In this document: positions 33,274 to 43,500 of the stretch, in pieces
Numbering within the stretch: position 1 is the first letter of the stretch
How the letters are laid out: the number at the start of each line of letters is the position of its first letter
Assembly: GCF_002936985.1 (NCBI RefSeq)
Contig: NZ_MPZN01000017.1
Coordinates: 1 to 64,000 of the forward strand
Length of the DNA stretch: 64,000 bases
From: Microterricola pindariensis
GTDB taxonomy: Bacteria > Actinomycetota > Actinomycetes > Actinomycetales > Microbacteriaceae
Reading direction: 5' to 3'
Program-made: the position numbers and the translations under genes
Notes under the pieces: generated by a model
What the model saw: the letters and a program-made list of their open reading frames with translations, nothing else
The model's database searches: none
What the model was told of the DNA's origin: nothing

Positions 33274-34449
33274 TCAGGACTTCCCCTCTGGTGGCCCGCT
33301 CGCCGGCGGCGAGGCGCCGGCATCCCCGGCAGTCCCCGCGGGACCCGCTCCCCCGGCACTCCCGGAGGCCATCGCCCAGCGCTCCTCCACCCTGCCGAGC
33401 TTCCAGTAGGCGGTGGAGATGAGCCAGGCGAGCACGAGCGTGCCGACGATGATGTACCCGACGTTCTCCAAGTCGATGCTCGCCACCCAGCCGGTCAGCG
33501 GGTCTTGCAGGCCGAGCCGCTCGTTGAGCAGGCCCACCAACTCGATGCCGCCGATGATGACGGCGATCATGACGGACAGCCCGGTGATGGTGAGGTTGTA
33601 GTAGACCTTGCGGATCGGGTTGATCGTCGCCCAGCCGTACGCCCGCACCATGACCGCCGAGTCGAGGGTGTCGAACAGGCTCATCCCGGCGGCGAAGATC
33701 AGCGGCAGGCAGAGGATCGCGTACCAGGGCAGGCCGGTCGCCGCACCGGTGCCGGCGAGCACGAGCAGGGCGATCTCGCTGGCGGTGTCGAAGCCGAGCC
33801 CGAACAGGAAGCCGACGAGGTACATCTTGCCCGGCCGGTCAATCGACTTCATCATGGGGCCGATGATGCGGCTGAGGAAGCCGCGGCCCTGCAGGTGCTT
33901 CTCCAGTTCGGCCTCGTCGAGCTTGCCGTCGCGGGAGGCCCGCCAGACCTTGAGGATGCCCATGAACGCGACCGCGTTGATGAGCCCGATGAGCAGCAGG
34001 AACACGCCAGAGACGGCGGTGCCGAACACGCCCAGGCCGTTGCGCACCCCGTTGCCGTCATCCGTCAGCCCGACCGCCCAACTCACGCCAATGGCCAGCA
34101 GGGCCGCCATCAGGAACACGACGGTGGAGTGTCCGAGGGAGAAGAACAGCCCGACGCCGGCCGCCGGCCGCTTCAGGTCGACGAGCTTGCGCGTCGTGTT
34201 GTCGATGGCGGCGATGTGGTCGGCGTCGAAGGCGTGCCGCACGCCGAGCACGTAGGCGACGACGGCGATGCCCACCCCGAAGACCGAGGAGCCCAGCTGC
34301 AGGTGCAGCGGCTCCACCAGGATGAAGAACAGGCCGAAGCCGACGATGTGGATGAGCGCGACGGGGATGAACGCCAGGATGACCTGCGTCCGATACGACC
34401 GCTGCCTCTTCGTTGCCGTCCCCTGCTCCACGGCCGCCTGTGCGCGCAT
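33274..34449 (-). CDS. nicT: nickel/cobalt permease (NiCoT family)
   Basis: A 391-aa membrane protein. I choose ATG 34449 because AGGAGGAGG lies seven bases upstream; the GTG two codons earlier is less likely. All NiCoT signatures are visible: RHAFDADHIAAIDNTTRKL, GLFFSLGHSTVVF, LFGLGFDTASEIALL and AAGMSLFDTLDS. It imports Ni2+ (possibly Co2+), here clearly to supply urease. A long charged loop lies mid-protein. It sits between ureD and the urea transporter. Confidence 0.92.
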   Translation of the reverse strand: MRAQAAVEQGTATKRQRSYRTQVILAFIPVALIHIVGFGLFFILVEPLHLQLGSSVFGVGIAVVAYVLGVRHAFDADHIAAIDNTTRKLVDLKRPAAGVGLFFSLGHSTVVFLMAALLAIGVSWAVGLTDDGNGVRNGLGVFGTAVSGVFLLLIGLINAVAFMGILKVWRASRDGKLDEAELEKHLQGRGFLSRIIGPMMKSIDRPGKMYLVGFLFGLGFDTASEIALLVLAGTGAATGLPWYAILCLPLIFAAGMSLFDTLDSAVMVRAYGWATINPIRKVYYNLTITGLSVMIAVIIGGIELVGLLNERLGLQDPLTGWVASIDLENVGYIIVGTLVLAWLISTAYWKLGRVEERWAMASGSAGGAGPAGTAGDAGASPPASGPPEGKS

Positions 34450-34461
34450 GGCCACCTCCTC

Positions 34462-35529
34462 CTAACTCTTGCGAATCACCGGCGCGTTGACGCCGGTCAG
34501 AAGTTCATGAACGGCGGATGCCGCGGCCGTGTTCGCCCGGGCCACCGCCACCGTGTCGTTGCCCACCAGGCGCAGCCACACCCCCGTGTCGCCGGGTAGC
34601 GCGCTCACGCCGAACAGCAGCGTGTCGCCGAAGTCCTCGGCGAGCGCGGCGTGCAGCCGGTCGGCGAGCACGGCGACGGGCACCCGCGGCGTGAACACGT
34701 AGAGCATGGCGAGCACGTCGTGGTCGGCCAGGACGCCGAGCCCGGAGACACCGCTCGAAGGGCCGCTCGCGCCGGGGCAGAGCCGCACCCGGTCCAGGGC
34801 GACCAGCCGGCCGTCCGGGCGGCGCACCTCGAGATCAGAGGCGTACACCGCGTAGGCGTGCCGCTCCCCCCTGGCCAGGCGCCCGGCGTACACGGTCTCG
34901 CCGAGCAGCAGCGTCGCCGACTCATCGAGCACCACCGCCGTCTGCTGGTAGAAGCGCGAGTCGACGAAGGGCACCACCGGGTCGGGCAGGTATTCCAGGT
35001 AGGCGTCGGCCTCGACCTCGATGTTCGTGACGGAGGAGGCGTAGTCGTGCTCCATCCGGTACACCTTGGTGTGCGCCTGGGTGGTGACGTGGGCGGAGGT
35101 GCCCGGGCCGAAGCTCAGGTCGGTGCGCAGCCTGTCTCCCTGCAGGATGCCGCCGCCGGTGGACATCAGGTAGGTGTAGGCCATGTCGGGGCGCAGCGTG
35201 TTGTAGTAGAGCGGGCGCATGATCTGCAGCGGCGACTTCTGGTAGTGCCGCACCAGCTCGGTCCTGCCGCCGTTCTGGGCGAAGGCGAGCTGCAGGACAC
35301 CGACCTTGCCCGGGCTGCCGACGGGCAGGCTCGGCGGCGTACCCGCATAGTGGAGTACCTCGGCCGGCACGCGGGCCGGCTCGTAAAAGTCGGGCTCGAG
35401 GCGGTAGCCGCCCGGCCCGGGCGCCTTCACCGGCAGCGGGCTGACCGGCGCCAGGGTGGCGGGCGCAGTCATGCGCGCGCCGTCGCCGGCATCCGGCGGC
35501 TTCGCCAGCGCCGCTCTCGTGCCGCTCAT
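34462..35529 (-). CDS. ureD: urease accessory protein UreD
   Basis: A 355-aa UreD/UreH scaffold protein. It starts on ATG 35529 overlapping the ureG stop as ATGA. Recognisable segments are GGGILQGDRLRTDLSFGPG, AHVTTQAHTKVYRM, YLEYLPDPVVPFVDSRFYQ and a late LLFGVSALPGDTGVWLRLVG. UreD binds apo-urease with UreF and UreG and channels nickel to the active site. The N-terminal ~55 residues are longer than in most relatives. Confidence 0.9.
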   Translation of the reverse strand: MSGTRAALAKPPDAGDGARMTAPATLAPVSPLPVKAPGPGGYRLEPDFYEPARVPAEVLHYAGTPPSLPVGSPGKVGVLQLAFAQNGGRTELVRHYQKSPLQIMRPLYYNTLRPDMAYTYLMSTGGGILQGDRLRTDLSFGPGTSAHVTTQAHTKVYRMEHDYASSVTNIEVEADAYLEYLPDPVVPFVDSRFYQQTAVVLDESATLLLGETVYAGRLARGERHAYAVYASDLEVRRPDGRLVALDRVRLCPGASGPSSGVSGLGVLADHDVLAMLYVFTPRVPVAVLADRLHAALAEDFGDTLLFGVSALPGDTGVWLRLVGNDTVAVARANTAAASAVHELLTGVNAPVIRKS

Positions 35530-36161
35530 CCGACGAGTTCGGATCGGGCACCGTTCCACTGCGTCATGATCTCCCGATGCAGCTCCTCCACGCCCTCGCC
35601 GGTGAGCGAGTTCGTCAGCACGACCGGCTTGCCGTCGCGCACCCGGTTCGCGTCGCTGTGCATCACGTCGAGGTCGGTGCGCACGTACTGGGCGATGTCG
35701 ATCTTGTTGATGACCAGGATGTCGCTCTCTGTGATGCCGGGCCCGCGCTTGCGCGGCATCTTCTCGCCCTCCGCGGTGTCCAGCACGAACACGAACACGT
35801 CGGCGAGCGCCGGCGAGAAGGTGAGCGTCAGGTTGTCGCCGCCCGACTCGTAGATGAGCGTGTCGATGTCGGGGAAGCGCTCGAGCATCTCCGCCCCGAC
35901 GGCGAGGTTCATGGTGGGGTCGTCCCGCACGGCCGTGTGCGGGCAGGCGCCGGTCTCCACGCCCACCACCCGCTCCGGGTCGAGCACCCCGGCGAGCTCG
36001 CGCCGCACGTGTTGGGCGTCCTCCTGCGTGTAGATGTCGTTGGTGATCACGCCGGGCGTGCGCCCGGCCGCGATCAGCAGCGGCACCAGCGCCTCGGTCA
36101 GCGCCGTCTTGCCGGATCCCACCGGCCCGCCGATGCCGATCCTCAGTACGTTCTCGCTCAT
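35526..36161 (-). CDS. ureG: urease accessory GTPase UreG
   Basis: A 211-aa SIMIBI GTPase from ATG 36161. P-loop GGPVGSGKTAL near residues 9-19, IYTQEDA, the metal-site VGVETGACPHTAVRDD (Cys-Pro-His), ESGGDNLTLTFSPALAD and NKIDIA. It couples GTP hydrolysis to nickel delivery with UreD/UreF. The longer frame to 36266 is out of keeping with the family. It is the normal length of UreG. Confidence 0.95.
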   Translation of the reverse strand: MSENVLRIGIGGPVGSGKTALTEALVPLLIAAGRTPGVITNDIYTQEDAQHVRRELAGVLDPERVVGVETGACPHTAVRDDPTMNLAVGAEMLERFPDIDTLIYESGGDNLTLTFSPALADVFVFVLDTAEGEKMPRKRGPGITESDILVINKIDIAQYVRTDLDVMHSDANRVRDGKPVVLTNSLTGEGVEELHREIMTQWNGARSELVG

Positions 36162-36196
36162 GGTTGTCCCTTTCCCCTCGTTGTGCACAGGTCTGC

Positions 36197-36910
36197 TCAG
36201 CTGGCGAACAGCCGCGCCTCCGCGCGCTCGTGTTGTGCCGACATGATGTCGGCGACGGGTGCGCACCCGCCGATGTCTGCGATATCGCGCCGGGCGGCAT
36301 CCGCCGCCACCTGCTCGATCACCGTGCCGATCTCGTACAGCACCGCCTGCGCGTGCCGGTGGTCGGTCAAGCGCAGCCGGAGGGCGGCGCCGACGAAGCT
36401 CACCGAGAAGGCGAACAGGTCCGATGCGACGGCGGCCTCGGTGTCCACACCACAGGCGGCGTAGACCACGGCCGTCGCGACCGGCTGGCAGCCAGGTGTC
36501 GTGCGCGCCTTCACCCGTCGGGCGTACTCGGCGACACCCGCAGCGTCGGTATCGCCTGGCCCGCCGAGCACCTCCGCGGCCAGGTCGGCCAGCTGGTGGC
36601 CGCTGCGCACCGAGGCGGTGCGCATCTCGGCGTTCAGCTTCGAGGCGAACAGGCGGTGGTCGATCTGCTCGACCTCCTCCCAGTCGGATGCCGCGGCGGC
36701 CCGGTGCGCCCCGGCGAGCGCTGTCGCGTCGCCGGGCCCCACCGAGTGCACCAGCAGGTCGGCCAGCAAGCCATACACGCCGTCCCGGCCGACGAGCCGG
36801 GCCTGGCTGAATCCCTCCAGACCGTGCGACATCGTGTAGAAGCCGCTCGGGAAGGCCGAGTCTGAGAATTGCAGACTCGCCAACAGCTGGCGCGCATCCG
36901 ACACTGCCAT
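36197..36910 (-). CDS. ureF: urease accessory protein UreF
   Basis: A 237-aa UreF. The start is ATG 36910 (GTG 36913 adjoining is possible) with GAGG just upstream. Family segments are LLASLQFSDSAFPSGFYTMSHGLE at the start, FASKLNAEMRTASVRSGHQL and a late HAQAVLYEIGTVIEQ. UreF activates UreG within the UreDFG complex. The gene begins 7 bp after the ureC stop. Confidence 0.92.
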   Translation of the reverse strand: MAVSDARQLLASLQFSDSAFPSGFYTMSHGLEGFSQARLVGRDGVYGLLADLLVHSVGPGDATALAGAHRAAAASDWEEVEQIDHRLFASKLNAEMRTASVRSGHQLADLAAEVLGGPGDTDAAGVAEYARRVKARTTPGCQPVATAVVYAACGVDTEAAVASDLFAFSVSFVGAALRLRLTDHRHAQAVLYEIGTVIEQVAADAARRDIADIGGCAPVADIMSAQHERAEARLFAS

Positions 36911-36917
36911 CACTGCC

Positions 36918-38642
36918 TCAGGCCAGGAAGAACAGCTGGGTGAGCGGCAGCGACTCGGCCGGTTCGATGGTGGCGAGCGTGCCGTCGTAGGTGACCTTGT
37001 AGGTTTCCGGGTCGACCTCGATCTTCGGCATCGCGTCGTTGCGCACCATGTTCGCCTTGCCGAGCTCCCTCGTGCGCCGCACCGGCAGCACCTGGCTCTC
37101 CAGGCCCAGCTTCTCCGGTACCCCCTTGTCGATGGCCGCCTTCGACATGAAGGTGATGCGCGTGCTGCGCTGGGCCTTGCCGTAGGCGCCGAACATCGGC
37201 CGGTAGTAGACCGGCTGCGGGGTGGGCAGCGAGGCGTTGGGGTCTCCCATCACCGACCAGTTGATCAGTCCGCCCTTCACGATCAGCTTCGGCTTGACGG
37301 CGAAGGAGTCCACCGGCCAGAGCACGATGTCGGCCATCTTGCCGGTCTCCAGCGACCCGATGTAGTCCGAAACGCCCTGGGCGATCGCGGGATTGATCGT
37401 GATCTTCGCCAGGTAGCGCAGCACCCGGAAGTTGTCGTGCTCCGGCGGATCCTCCGGCAGCTTGCCGCGCTTGTCCTTGTTGTGGTGGGCCACCTGGAAG
37501 GTGCGCAGGAACGACTCCCCCACGCGTCCCATCGCCTGCGAGTCCGAGGACACGATCGAGAGCACGCCGAGGTCGTGCAGCACCGTCTCGGCCGCGATCG
37601 TCTCCGCGCGCACCCGGGAGTCGGCGAAGGAGACGTCCTCCGGAATGTCGTGGGACAGGTGGTGGCAGACCATCACCATGTCGAGCAGCTCGTCCACCGA
37701 GTTCACCGTGTACGGCAGGGTCGGGTTCGTCGAGGCTGGGAGCACGTTGGGGTGGCCGGCCACACGCAGGATGTCCGGGGCGTGCCCGCCGCCGGCCCCC
37801 TCCGAGTGGTAGGTGTGGATGGTGCGCCCGTTGATGGCGTCGAGGGTGTTCTCCACGAAGCCGGCCTCGTTGAGGCTGTCGGTGTGCACCGTGATCTGCA
37901 CGTCGTACCGATCGGCCACGTCGAGCGCCATGCTGAGCGCGGCCGGCGTCGCGCCGTAGTCCTCGTGCACCTTGAGGCCGGCGGCGCCCGCCTCGATCTG
38001 CTCGATCAGCGCCTCCGGCCGCGAGCCGTTGCCCTTGCCGCAGAACCCCGTGTTCACGGAGAGCCCCTCCGCCGATTCGAGCAGGCGGTGCATGTTCCAG
38101 ACGCCGGGCGTCGTGGTGACGCCGTTGGTGCCGTCTGTCGGCCCGGTACCGCCGCCGAACAACGTCGTGATGCCGTTGGAGAGCGACGCCTCCGCCTGCT
38201 GGGGCGAGATGAAGTGCACGTGGGAGTCGATGCCGCCAGCGGTGGCGATGAGGTGCTCGCCGGCCAGCAGCTCGGTGCCGGGCCCGACGACGAGGTGGGG
38301 GTCGACGCCGCTCTGCGTGTGGGGGTTGCCCGCCTTGCCGATACCCGCGATCTTGCCGTCGCGGATGCCGATGTCGCCCTTGATGACGCCGAGGATCGGG
38401 TCGAGGATGATCGCGTTCGTGATGACCAGGTCGAGCACGCCCTGGGCGTCTGTGGCCTGCGGGTCGGCGGCCATGCCGTCGCGCCCCGTCTTTCCGCCGC
38501 CGTAGACGACCTCGTCGCCGTAGTGGCCCTCCGCGTAGTCCTTCTCGATCTGGATCACCAGGTTCGTGTCGGCCAGCTGCACCCGGTCTCCGACGGTCGG
38601 GCCGAAGAGGTCCGTGTACTGCTTGCGCGAGATGATCGCCAT
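36918..38642 (-). CDS. ureC: urease alpha subunit UreC
   Basis: A 574-aa catalytic subunit that hydrolyses urea to ammonia and carbamate. Nickel ligands include His141 and His143 (DSHVHF), the carbamylated Lys224 (GLKVHEDYG), later histidines and an Asp in the C-terminal half; the flap [16 protein letters not shown] carries the active-site Cys and His. The size and all metal ligands look intact. Its ATG shares one base with the ureB stop (TAATG). Confidence 0.96.
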   Translation of the reverse strand: MAIISRKQYTDLFGPTVGDRVQLADTNLVIQIEKDYAEGHYGDEVVYGGGKTGRDGMAADPQATDAQGVLDLVITNAIILDPILGVIKGDIGIRDGKIAGIGKAGNPHTQSGVDPHLVVGPGTELLAGEHLIATAGGIDSHVHFISPQQAEASLSNGITTLFGGGTGPTDGTNGVTTTPGVWNMHRLLESAEGLSVNTGFCGKGNGSRPEALIEQIEAGAAGLKVHEDYGATPAALSMALDVADRYDVQITVHTDSLNEAGFVENTLDAINGRTIHTYHSEGAGGGHAPDILRVAGHPNVLPASTNPTLPYTVNSVDELLDMVMVCHHLSHDIPEDVSFADSRVRAETIAAETVLHDLGVLSIVSSDSQAMGRVGESFLRTFQVAHHNKDKRGKLPEDPPEHDNFRVLRYLAKITINPAIAQGVSDYIGSLETGKMADIVLWPVDSFAVKPKLIVKGGLINWSVMGDPNASLPTPQPVYYRPMFGAYGKAQRSTRITFMSKAAIDKGVPEKLGLESQVLPVRRTRELGKANMVRNDAMPKIEVDPETYKVTYDGTLATIEPAESLPLTQLFFLA

Positions 38643-39097
38643 TACTTCGTCCCCTTTTTCGTCGTGCCCTGCTTCGCCGTGCCCTTGGCCGCACCGCTCT
38701 TGGCGGCGCTGGGACGGGTGGTTGGTTTGCCGTTCTTGTAGCCGAGCTCGTTCATCCGCGCGATGGCCTGGATCTTCGTGTCCTCCGAGTCCAACCCGCC
38801 GTTGACGAGGTTGTTGAAGCCGATGATGTGGCGCGTGCCCGCATACGCGGTGAGGGTCACCTCCTTGGTGTCGCCGGGCTCGAAACGGACGCCCGTCCCT
38901 GCCGGGATGTCCAGGTGGGTGCCGTACGCCTTCTCGCGCTCGAACAACAGCGCCTTGTTCACCTCGAAGAAGTGGAAGTGGGATCCGACCTGCACCGCGC
39001 GATCGCCGGTATTGCTCACCGTGAGTCTGACGCTGTCTCGGCCGGCGTTGATCTCGATCTCATCGCTCATGTGGTCGTACTTCGGGCTGCCTAGCAT
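38642..39097 (-). CDS. ureB: urease beta subunit UreB with Lys-rich C-terminal tail
   Basis: A 151-aa structural subunit. The UreB core is complete: [33 protein letters not shown] and [22 protein letters not shown], then [14 protein letters not shown]. Usual UreB proteins are ~100-125 aa; here the last ~35 residues are a Lys/Thr/Ala/Gly-rich tail ([20 protein letters not shown]). ATG 39097 has GGAAGGAAGA upstream. The tail may contact nucleic acid or other subunits; this is unknown. Confidence 0.93.
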   Translation of the reverse strand: MLGSPKYDHMSDEIEINAGRDSVRLTVSNTGDRAVQVGSHFHFFEVNKALLFEREKAYGTHLDIPAGTGVRFEPGDTKEVTLTAYAGTRHIIGFNNLVNGGLDSEDTKIQAIARMNELGYKNGKPTTRPSAAKSGAAKGTAKQGTTKKGTK

Positions 39098-39116
39098 GGT
39101 GTTCTTCCTTCCGCAG

Positions 39117-40058
39117 TCACTGCGTGTGGATCAGGGACATGTCCGGGTGGCTGCCGCTGGCAGCCTCGGGGTGGTCGTGGCCGGCCCCCGAGTGGTTGTG
39201 GGTGTGCGCGACGCCGCGGCCGTCACCGTGACTGTGCGTGTGCGGGTGCGTGTGCCCGGCGCCCTCGGTGTCGCCAAACCCTGAGGCGTCGAAGGCGTGC
39301 GAGTGCGCGTAGCCGTGGCCGTGGTCCGCCGCGAGCCCGGCGTTGATGCCGTCGTCGCCGTGGCTCAGCCGGTGCGCGGCGTCGGCCACGCGATCGCGGA
39401 TGACGCGCAGCACCGCCTGCTCCGAGAGCAGCGGGCCGTAGAACTCGGCCCCGGCGAAGTCGCCCTTGCCGAACGGCACCGCGCTGGAGCGCTGGAATCC
39501 GGCCGGCACGACGACCGCCTCGGGAAAGCCGAGCAGTCGGAGCCGCCGCAGGGTCACGAGCAGCTCGTGGGGTTCGGTGCCGGCGGCCGCCTCGACCTCG
39601 TTGCCCGCGCCGTGCGTGCGCACCAGGTGGGCGATGCGGTGCAGCTCCGCGTCGTCGAAGGGGTTCGCCGACTCGGCCGCGATGACCACCGCGGCATCCG
39701 GCGCGCGCCGCCGCACGGCGACCGTCGCCGCGCGCAGCCAGGCGGTGAGGTGGTCGAGCGTGCCGAAGTCCTCGGCGAGCGCGAGCCTGCCGGGGCTCTG
39801 GGGAGCCAGCCAGCTCAGGGTCTTGGCCGCGTCGGCGACCATCGTCGGGTTGCGCCCAAAGGTGATCGGCAAGACCACGACGCTCGCCTGTCCTGGTGCG
39901 GACAGCACTCGGCTGACGGTGCTGCTGAGCGCCCGTCCCGGCGCGGTGACGTGGGCCCCCGGCAACTGCGCAAGCAGCGGATGAAGGTCCGCCCCATTCG
40001 AGCTCTCGTGCCCACCGACCAGCACCACCGAGGGATCTGCGTCGGTCGGCCGGCTCAT
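39117..40058 (-). CDS. CbiX/SirB-like chelatase-fold protein with His-rich C-terminal tail, in the urease operon
   Basis: A 313-aa protein between ureA and ureB (2 bp after the ureA stop). Residues ~10-245 resemble the CbiX/SirB/CfbA chelatases: [19 protein letters not shown] with the early His, [36 protein letters not shown] and [11 protein letters not shown]. Residues ~245-313 carry 16 histidines in [10 protein letters not shown]-, [11 protein letters not shown]- and VAHTHNHSG-type clusters, much like the metal-binding ends of UreE, HypB or SlyD. The operon has no ureE. A nickel store or donor for urease is the natural inference; CfbA-type members are known to handle nickel. Confidence 0.75.
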   Translation of the reverse strand: MSRPTDADPSVVLVGGHESSNGADLHPLLAQLPGAHVTAPGRALSSTVSRVLSAPGQASVVVLPITFGRNPTMVADAAKTLSWLAPQSPGRLALAEDFGTLDHLTAWLRAATVAVRRRAPDAAVVIAAESANPFDDAELHRIAHLVRTHGAGNEVEAAAGTEPHELLVTLRRLRLLGFPEAVVVPAGFQRSSAVPFGKGDFAGAEFYGPLLSEQAVLRVIRDRVADAAHRLSHGDDGINAGLAADHGHGYAHSHAFDASGFGDTEGAGHTHPHTHSHGDGRGVAHTHNHSGAGHDHPEAASGSHPDMSLIHTQ

Positions 40059-40059
40059 C

Positions 40060-40365
40060 TTAAGCGCCGACCGGGTCGTGGCAGGAGACCAGCTTGCTCC
40101 CGTCGGGGAAGGTCGCCTCGACCTGGAGCAGCGAGAGGCGTTCCCGCACCCCGCCCATGCACTCCCGCTCGGTGACGATGGTCTTGCCCAACTCCATGCA
40201 TTCGGCGACGGACTTGCCGTCGCGGGCCCCTTCCAGAATCGCTTCCGTGATCAGGGCTTGGGCCTCACTGAGATTGAGCTTGGTTCCGCGGTCACGCCGC
40301 TTTCGCGCCAAGTCTGCAACTTGGTAGACATACAACTTGTCGATTTCGCGTGGAGTGAGGTTCAT
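40060..40365 (-). CDS. ureA: urease gamma subunit UreA
   Basis: A 101-aa subunit from ATG 40365 (GGGGACG upstream). It is colinear with UreA: MNLTPREIDKLYVYQVADLA, LNLSEAQALITEAILEGARDGKSVAE and VEATFPDGSKLVSCHDP at the end. It is the first gene of the urease operon, and its promoter should be in 40366-40535. Separate ureA, ureB, ureC genes give the bacterial trimeric form (UreABC)3. Confidence 0.95.
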   Translation of the reverse strand: MNLTPREIDKLYVYQVADLARKRRDRGTKLNLSEAQALITEAILEGARDGKSVAECMELGKTIVTERECMGGVRERLSLLQVEATFPDGSKLVSCHDPVGA

Positions 40366-40535
40366 GTCGTCCCCGGTTTTCTCGATTTGTCTGCCGGATG
40401 GGAATCCCCGACCGGATGCCACACCGGCACCATACGCCGATCCCCTCGCCCGGTCTACCCCATTCGGGGGGCGCAAGGAGGGGCGGGGTCAGGCTTTCGG
40501 CGCGGGGCGTGAGCGGTCCGCTGACGCGGGTGGGA

Positions 40536-43500
40536 TCAGCGCCCAGCCCGACGGTGGAACAGTCCACTCGGCTGCGGAACGGCGTCTTCGACCATGAGGG
40601 CGATGGCCTGATTGGCGCGTGCGAGCGCACGGAGCGCCTTCTCCGCGGTGCGCGGCTCGTCGGCGTCGCCCAGCTCGTCGATGCCGATCTCGGGGTCGAC
40701 GGGCCCGGGCGAGCGCTCGTCGAAGGCCGCCGCAAGCGCGGCGAAGTTGCGCTCGGTCGACTCCTCGAGCTGGTCCCATTGCTCAGGCGAGACGTGCACG
40801 CTCTCTGGGTGGCCGCGTTCGGTCGCGGAGACGAAATGTCGGGTGTAGTAGAGCAGTTCCCAGAACGCGGAGAGCTGGTTCTCGACACCACTCGGCTCGA
40901 ACACCCCCGCAGTGTGCTGCAGCGGGGCCGCCACCGTCTGCAGCGTGCGCAGCTGTTCGGCCATCGCGATCTCGCCCCTGGTCAGTGCGGCGAGGTCGGC
41001 CGCGGATGCCGGCCGGCCGCTCTTCCACACCTGCAGGGCCGCGGCGGTGACGCTCTCCACGCTCTCCACCAGCTTCAGCGCCTGGTGGGCGAACTTGTTG
41101 CGCGTGCGCGTCGGCAGCACCAGGGCGGCGACGAGCAGCGCGACGACGGCGCCGATCACGGTCTCCACGATGCGCACATCGATCGCCTCCGTCGTGAGCC
41201 GGCCGAGGAACTCGTAGAGCTGGGCGAACATCATGGTCTGCCAGAAGCTCGTGAGCGGGGAGGATGCCGAGCGGAAGTAGGCGGAGGCGAAGACGCAGAG
41301 GGCGAGCACCGGCAGCAGCACGGCCGGGTGGGAGCCGGCCGCGATGGCGATCGTGAATCCGACGGCCGCGCCGGCAATCGTGCCGATGATCTTCTGGGCC
41401 CCCTTGACGAACGTCTCGCCGTCGCTGCCGCCGATGGCCTGGTAGGCCGGCATCGCCGCCCAGTACTGGTGACTCGACGACACGAAGGAGCCCAAGAAGA
41501 GCGCGATGCCCGTCGAGAGGGCGGCCTGCACGGCTCGGCGCCAGATGGCTGCGGACGCTGCGGCACCGCCCTGCGGTGCGGCCAGCTGGGGCCGCTGGTG
41601 TTGTGGGCCAGGGCCGGCTCGGCCGGTGCCCGCTGGGTCTTCCTCCGGCAGCAGCGCGTCGATGTCTGAGGGCTCCACCGCCTCCGGCACGGCCGGCTCG
41701 AGATCTGCCGGACTGATCACGAGTTCGGGCGCGCGCGCCGCGTGGAGCTCGTCGCCGGCCCGCTGCAGTTCGAATGCGGCGGCGTACACGCGCCGGGCCG
41801 GCCGGGGCCAGTGTTGCGGGGCGATGCCCGATGGCAGCCGATCGGGATCGGTGCTCTGCCCTTCTTCCCCGTCTGTGCCACCGCTGCTCCCCTGGCCGAT
41901 CCATGCCGGGTCGTCCGGGTATCCGGCGATGTGCTTCTGAACGGTCTGCAGCGCCCCGGCCAGGCGCGCGCGCACCTCGATCGGGATGCCGGCTCCCGTG
42001 GCCGCGCGGGCCGCCCAGCCGAGGTTGGCCAGGGCCAGCTCCCCGTCGTGCACGCGGACGCGCAGCGCATTGGCCTGTTCGACGGACAGGCCGATGTCCG
42101 GGTCGTCGGCGGTGAGTTGGCCGGAGAGGAAGGCGGCGGTGTGGTGGGTCTGCCGGAACTCGCTGCGGGTTCTGCGTTGCAGGTCGGGATCCCACCGCGC
42201 GGCGGACACCGTGTCGATGAGCGGCTCGAGCGAGCGCACGAGTCGATGTTCGAATGCCCGCACCCCGCCCCGGACGACCCGGACGTGCGCGCCCCGGTTC
42301 GGGATGAGCTGGATCAGCACCGAACAGAGCACCCCGACGAGCGCGGCGAGGACGAAGGGCAGGAACTCGGCCGGCTGCAAGTTCAACAGCAGGGTGAAGT
42401 AGTACGAGACAAAGGCGAGCTGGCCGAGCCCGCCCAGCTGGCGTCCGAATCGAGAGACCGCGACGCCGAGGAAGGCGAGCGCCGTCAGCACGAGCGCGGA
42501 GGGGATCGGCTCGTGAGGCACGATCACGTTCAACACGATCGCGAACAGGACGGGCACGACCGCCACCAACGCGGTCAGTCGCTTCCAGCCGGAGCCCCCC
42601 GGCGAGGCCGCCCCGGTGAACATGGCGATCATGCCGCCGAAGACCGCCGTCGGCAGCGGTGGCTGGCCCAGCGCGCTGAGGCCGATGGCGAGCACCGCCA
42701 CGGCCAGGGCGGCGGCACCGAGCGCGCGCGCGGCGCTGATCAGGCGCGTGTAGCCGGGGTCGATCAGCGTCACCCGGCGGCCGATGAACGCGCGCACACC
42801 CTTCTCGCCGTCCCGCGGCGCCGTCTCATCCGGTGCCGGAGACAGCACGGCGGCCGGGGCCTGGTCTTCGGGGGCCGAGTAGACCGGCTGGTAATCGAGG
42901 TCATGCGAGACGGCCGCGCTGAACTGCTGCGCGTGGTACGCGAATGGCAGCCACTGCACGTAGCGCTCGTACGCCTCGCCCACGTCAGAGAGGGGTTCCG
43001 TGCCGGTGAGCTCCGCCATCTCGTGGTTCACCTGCACGAATCTGGCCACCCAGGCATCGCCCGGATCCTGCCGGCGCGCCATCCGGGGGCGCCTCCCCCG
43101 CTGGCGGCCCGCCTCCGCCCGCACCTGGGCGGCGAACGCGTCGGCGGTCACCGTCTCCGGCACCGCGGTGCTCTGCCATTTGAGCAGCGGATGCATGTAC
43201 TGCTGGAACTTCTCGAACTGGGCCGTCAGCGGCTGTAAAGTCGGCTCCTGGGTGACGGGGTTCGAGCCCGGCAGCCCCCAGCGCAGTCCGCCGATGATGC
43301 CGGCCAGCATCCGGATGGAGTACGGCAGGGAGAACGTGTCGCGCCCGCTCTGGAAGTAGTACGCCGAGTGGTGCAGCCGCACACCGTCCGTGTACGAGCC
43401 GAAGCTGTCGGAGATGGACTCCAGGTGCGAATCCAGATCGCGTGACTCGCCGCCGGGAAAGTACGGCTTCAGGCTGGCGATCGGCTCGCCAACGCCGGCG

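Noticed and set aside
36910-38694. 594-residue minus-strand frame overlapping ureC
   Set aside because: Out-of-frame shadow of ureC, Arg/Gly-rich, no homology.
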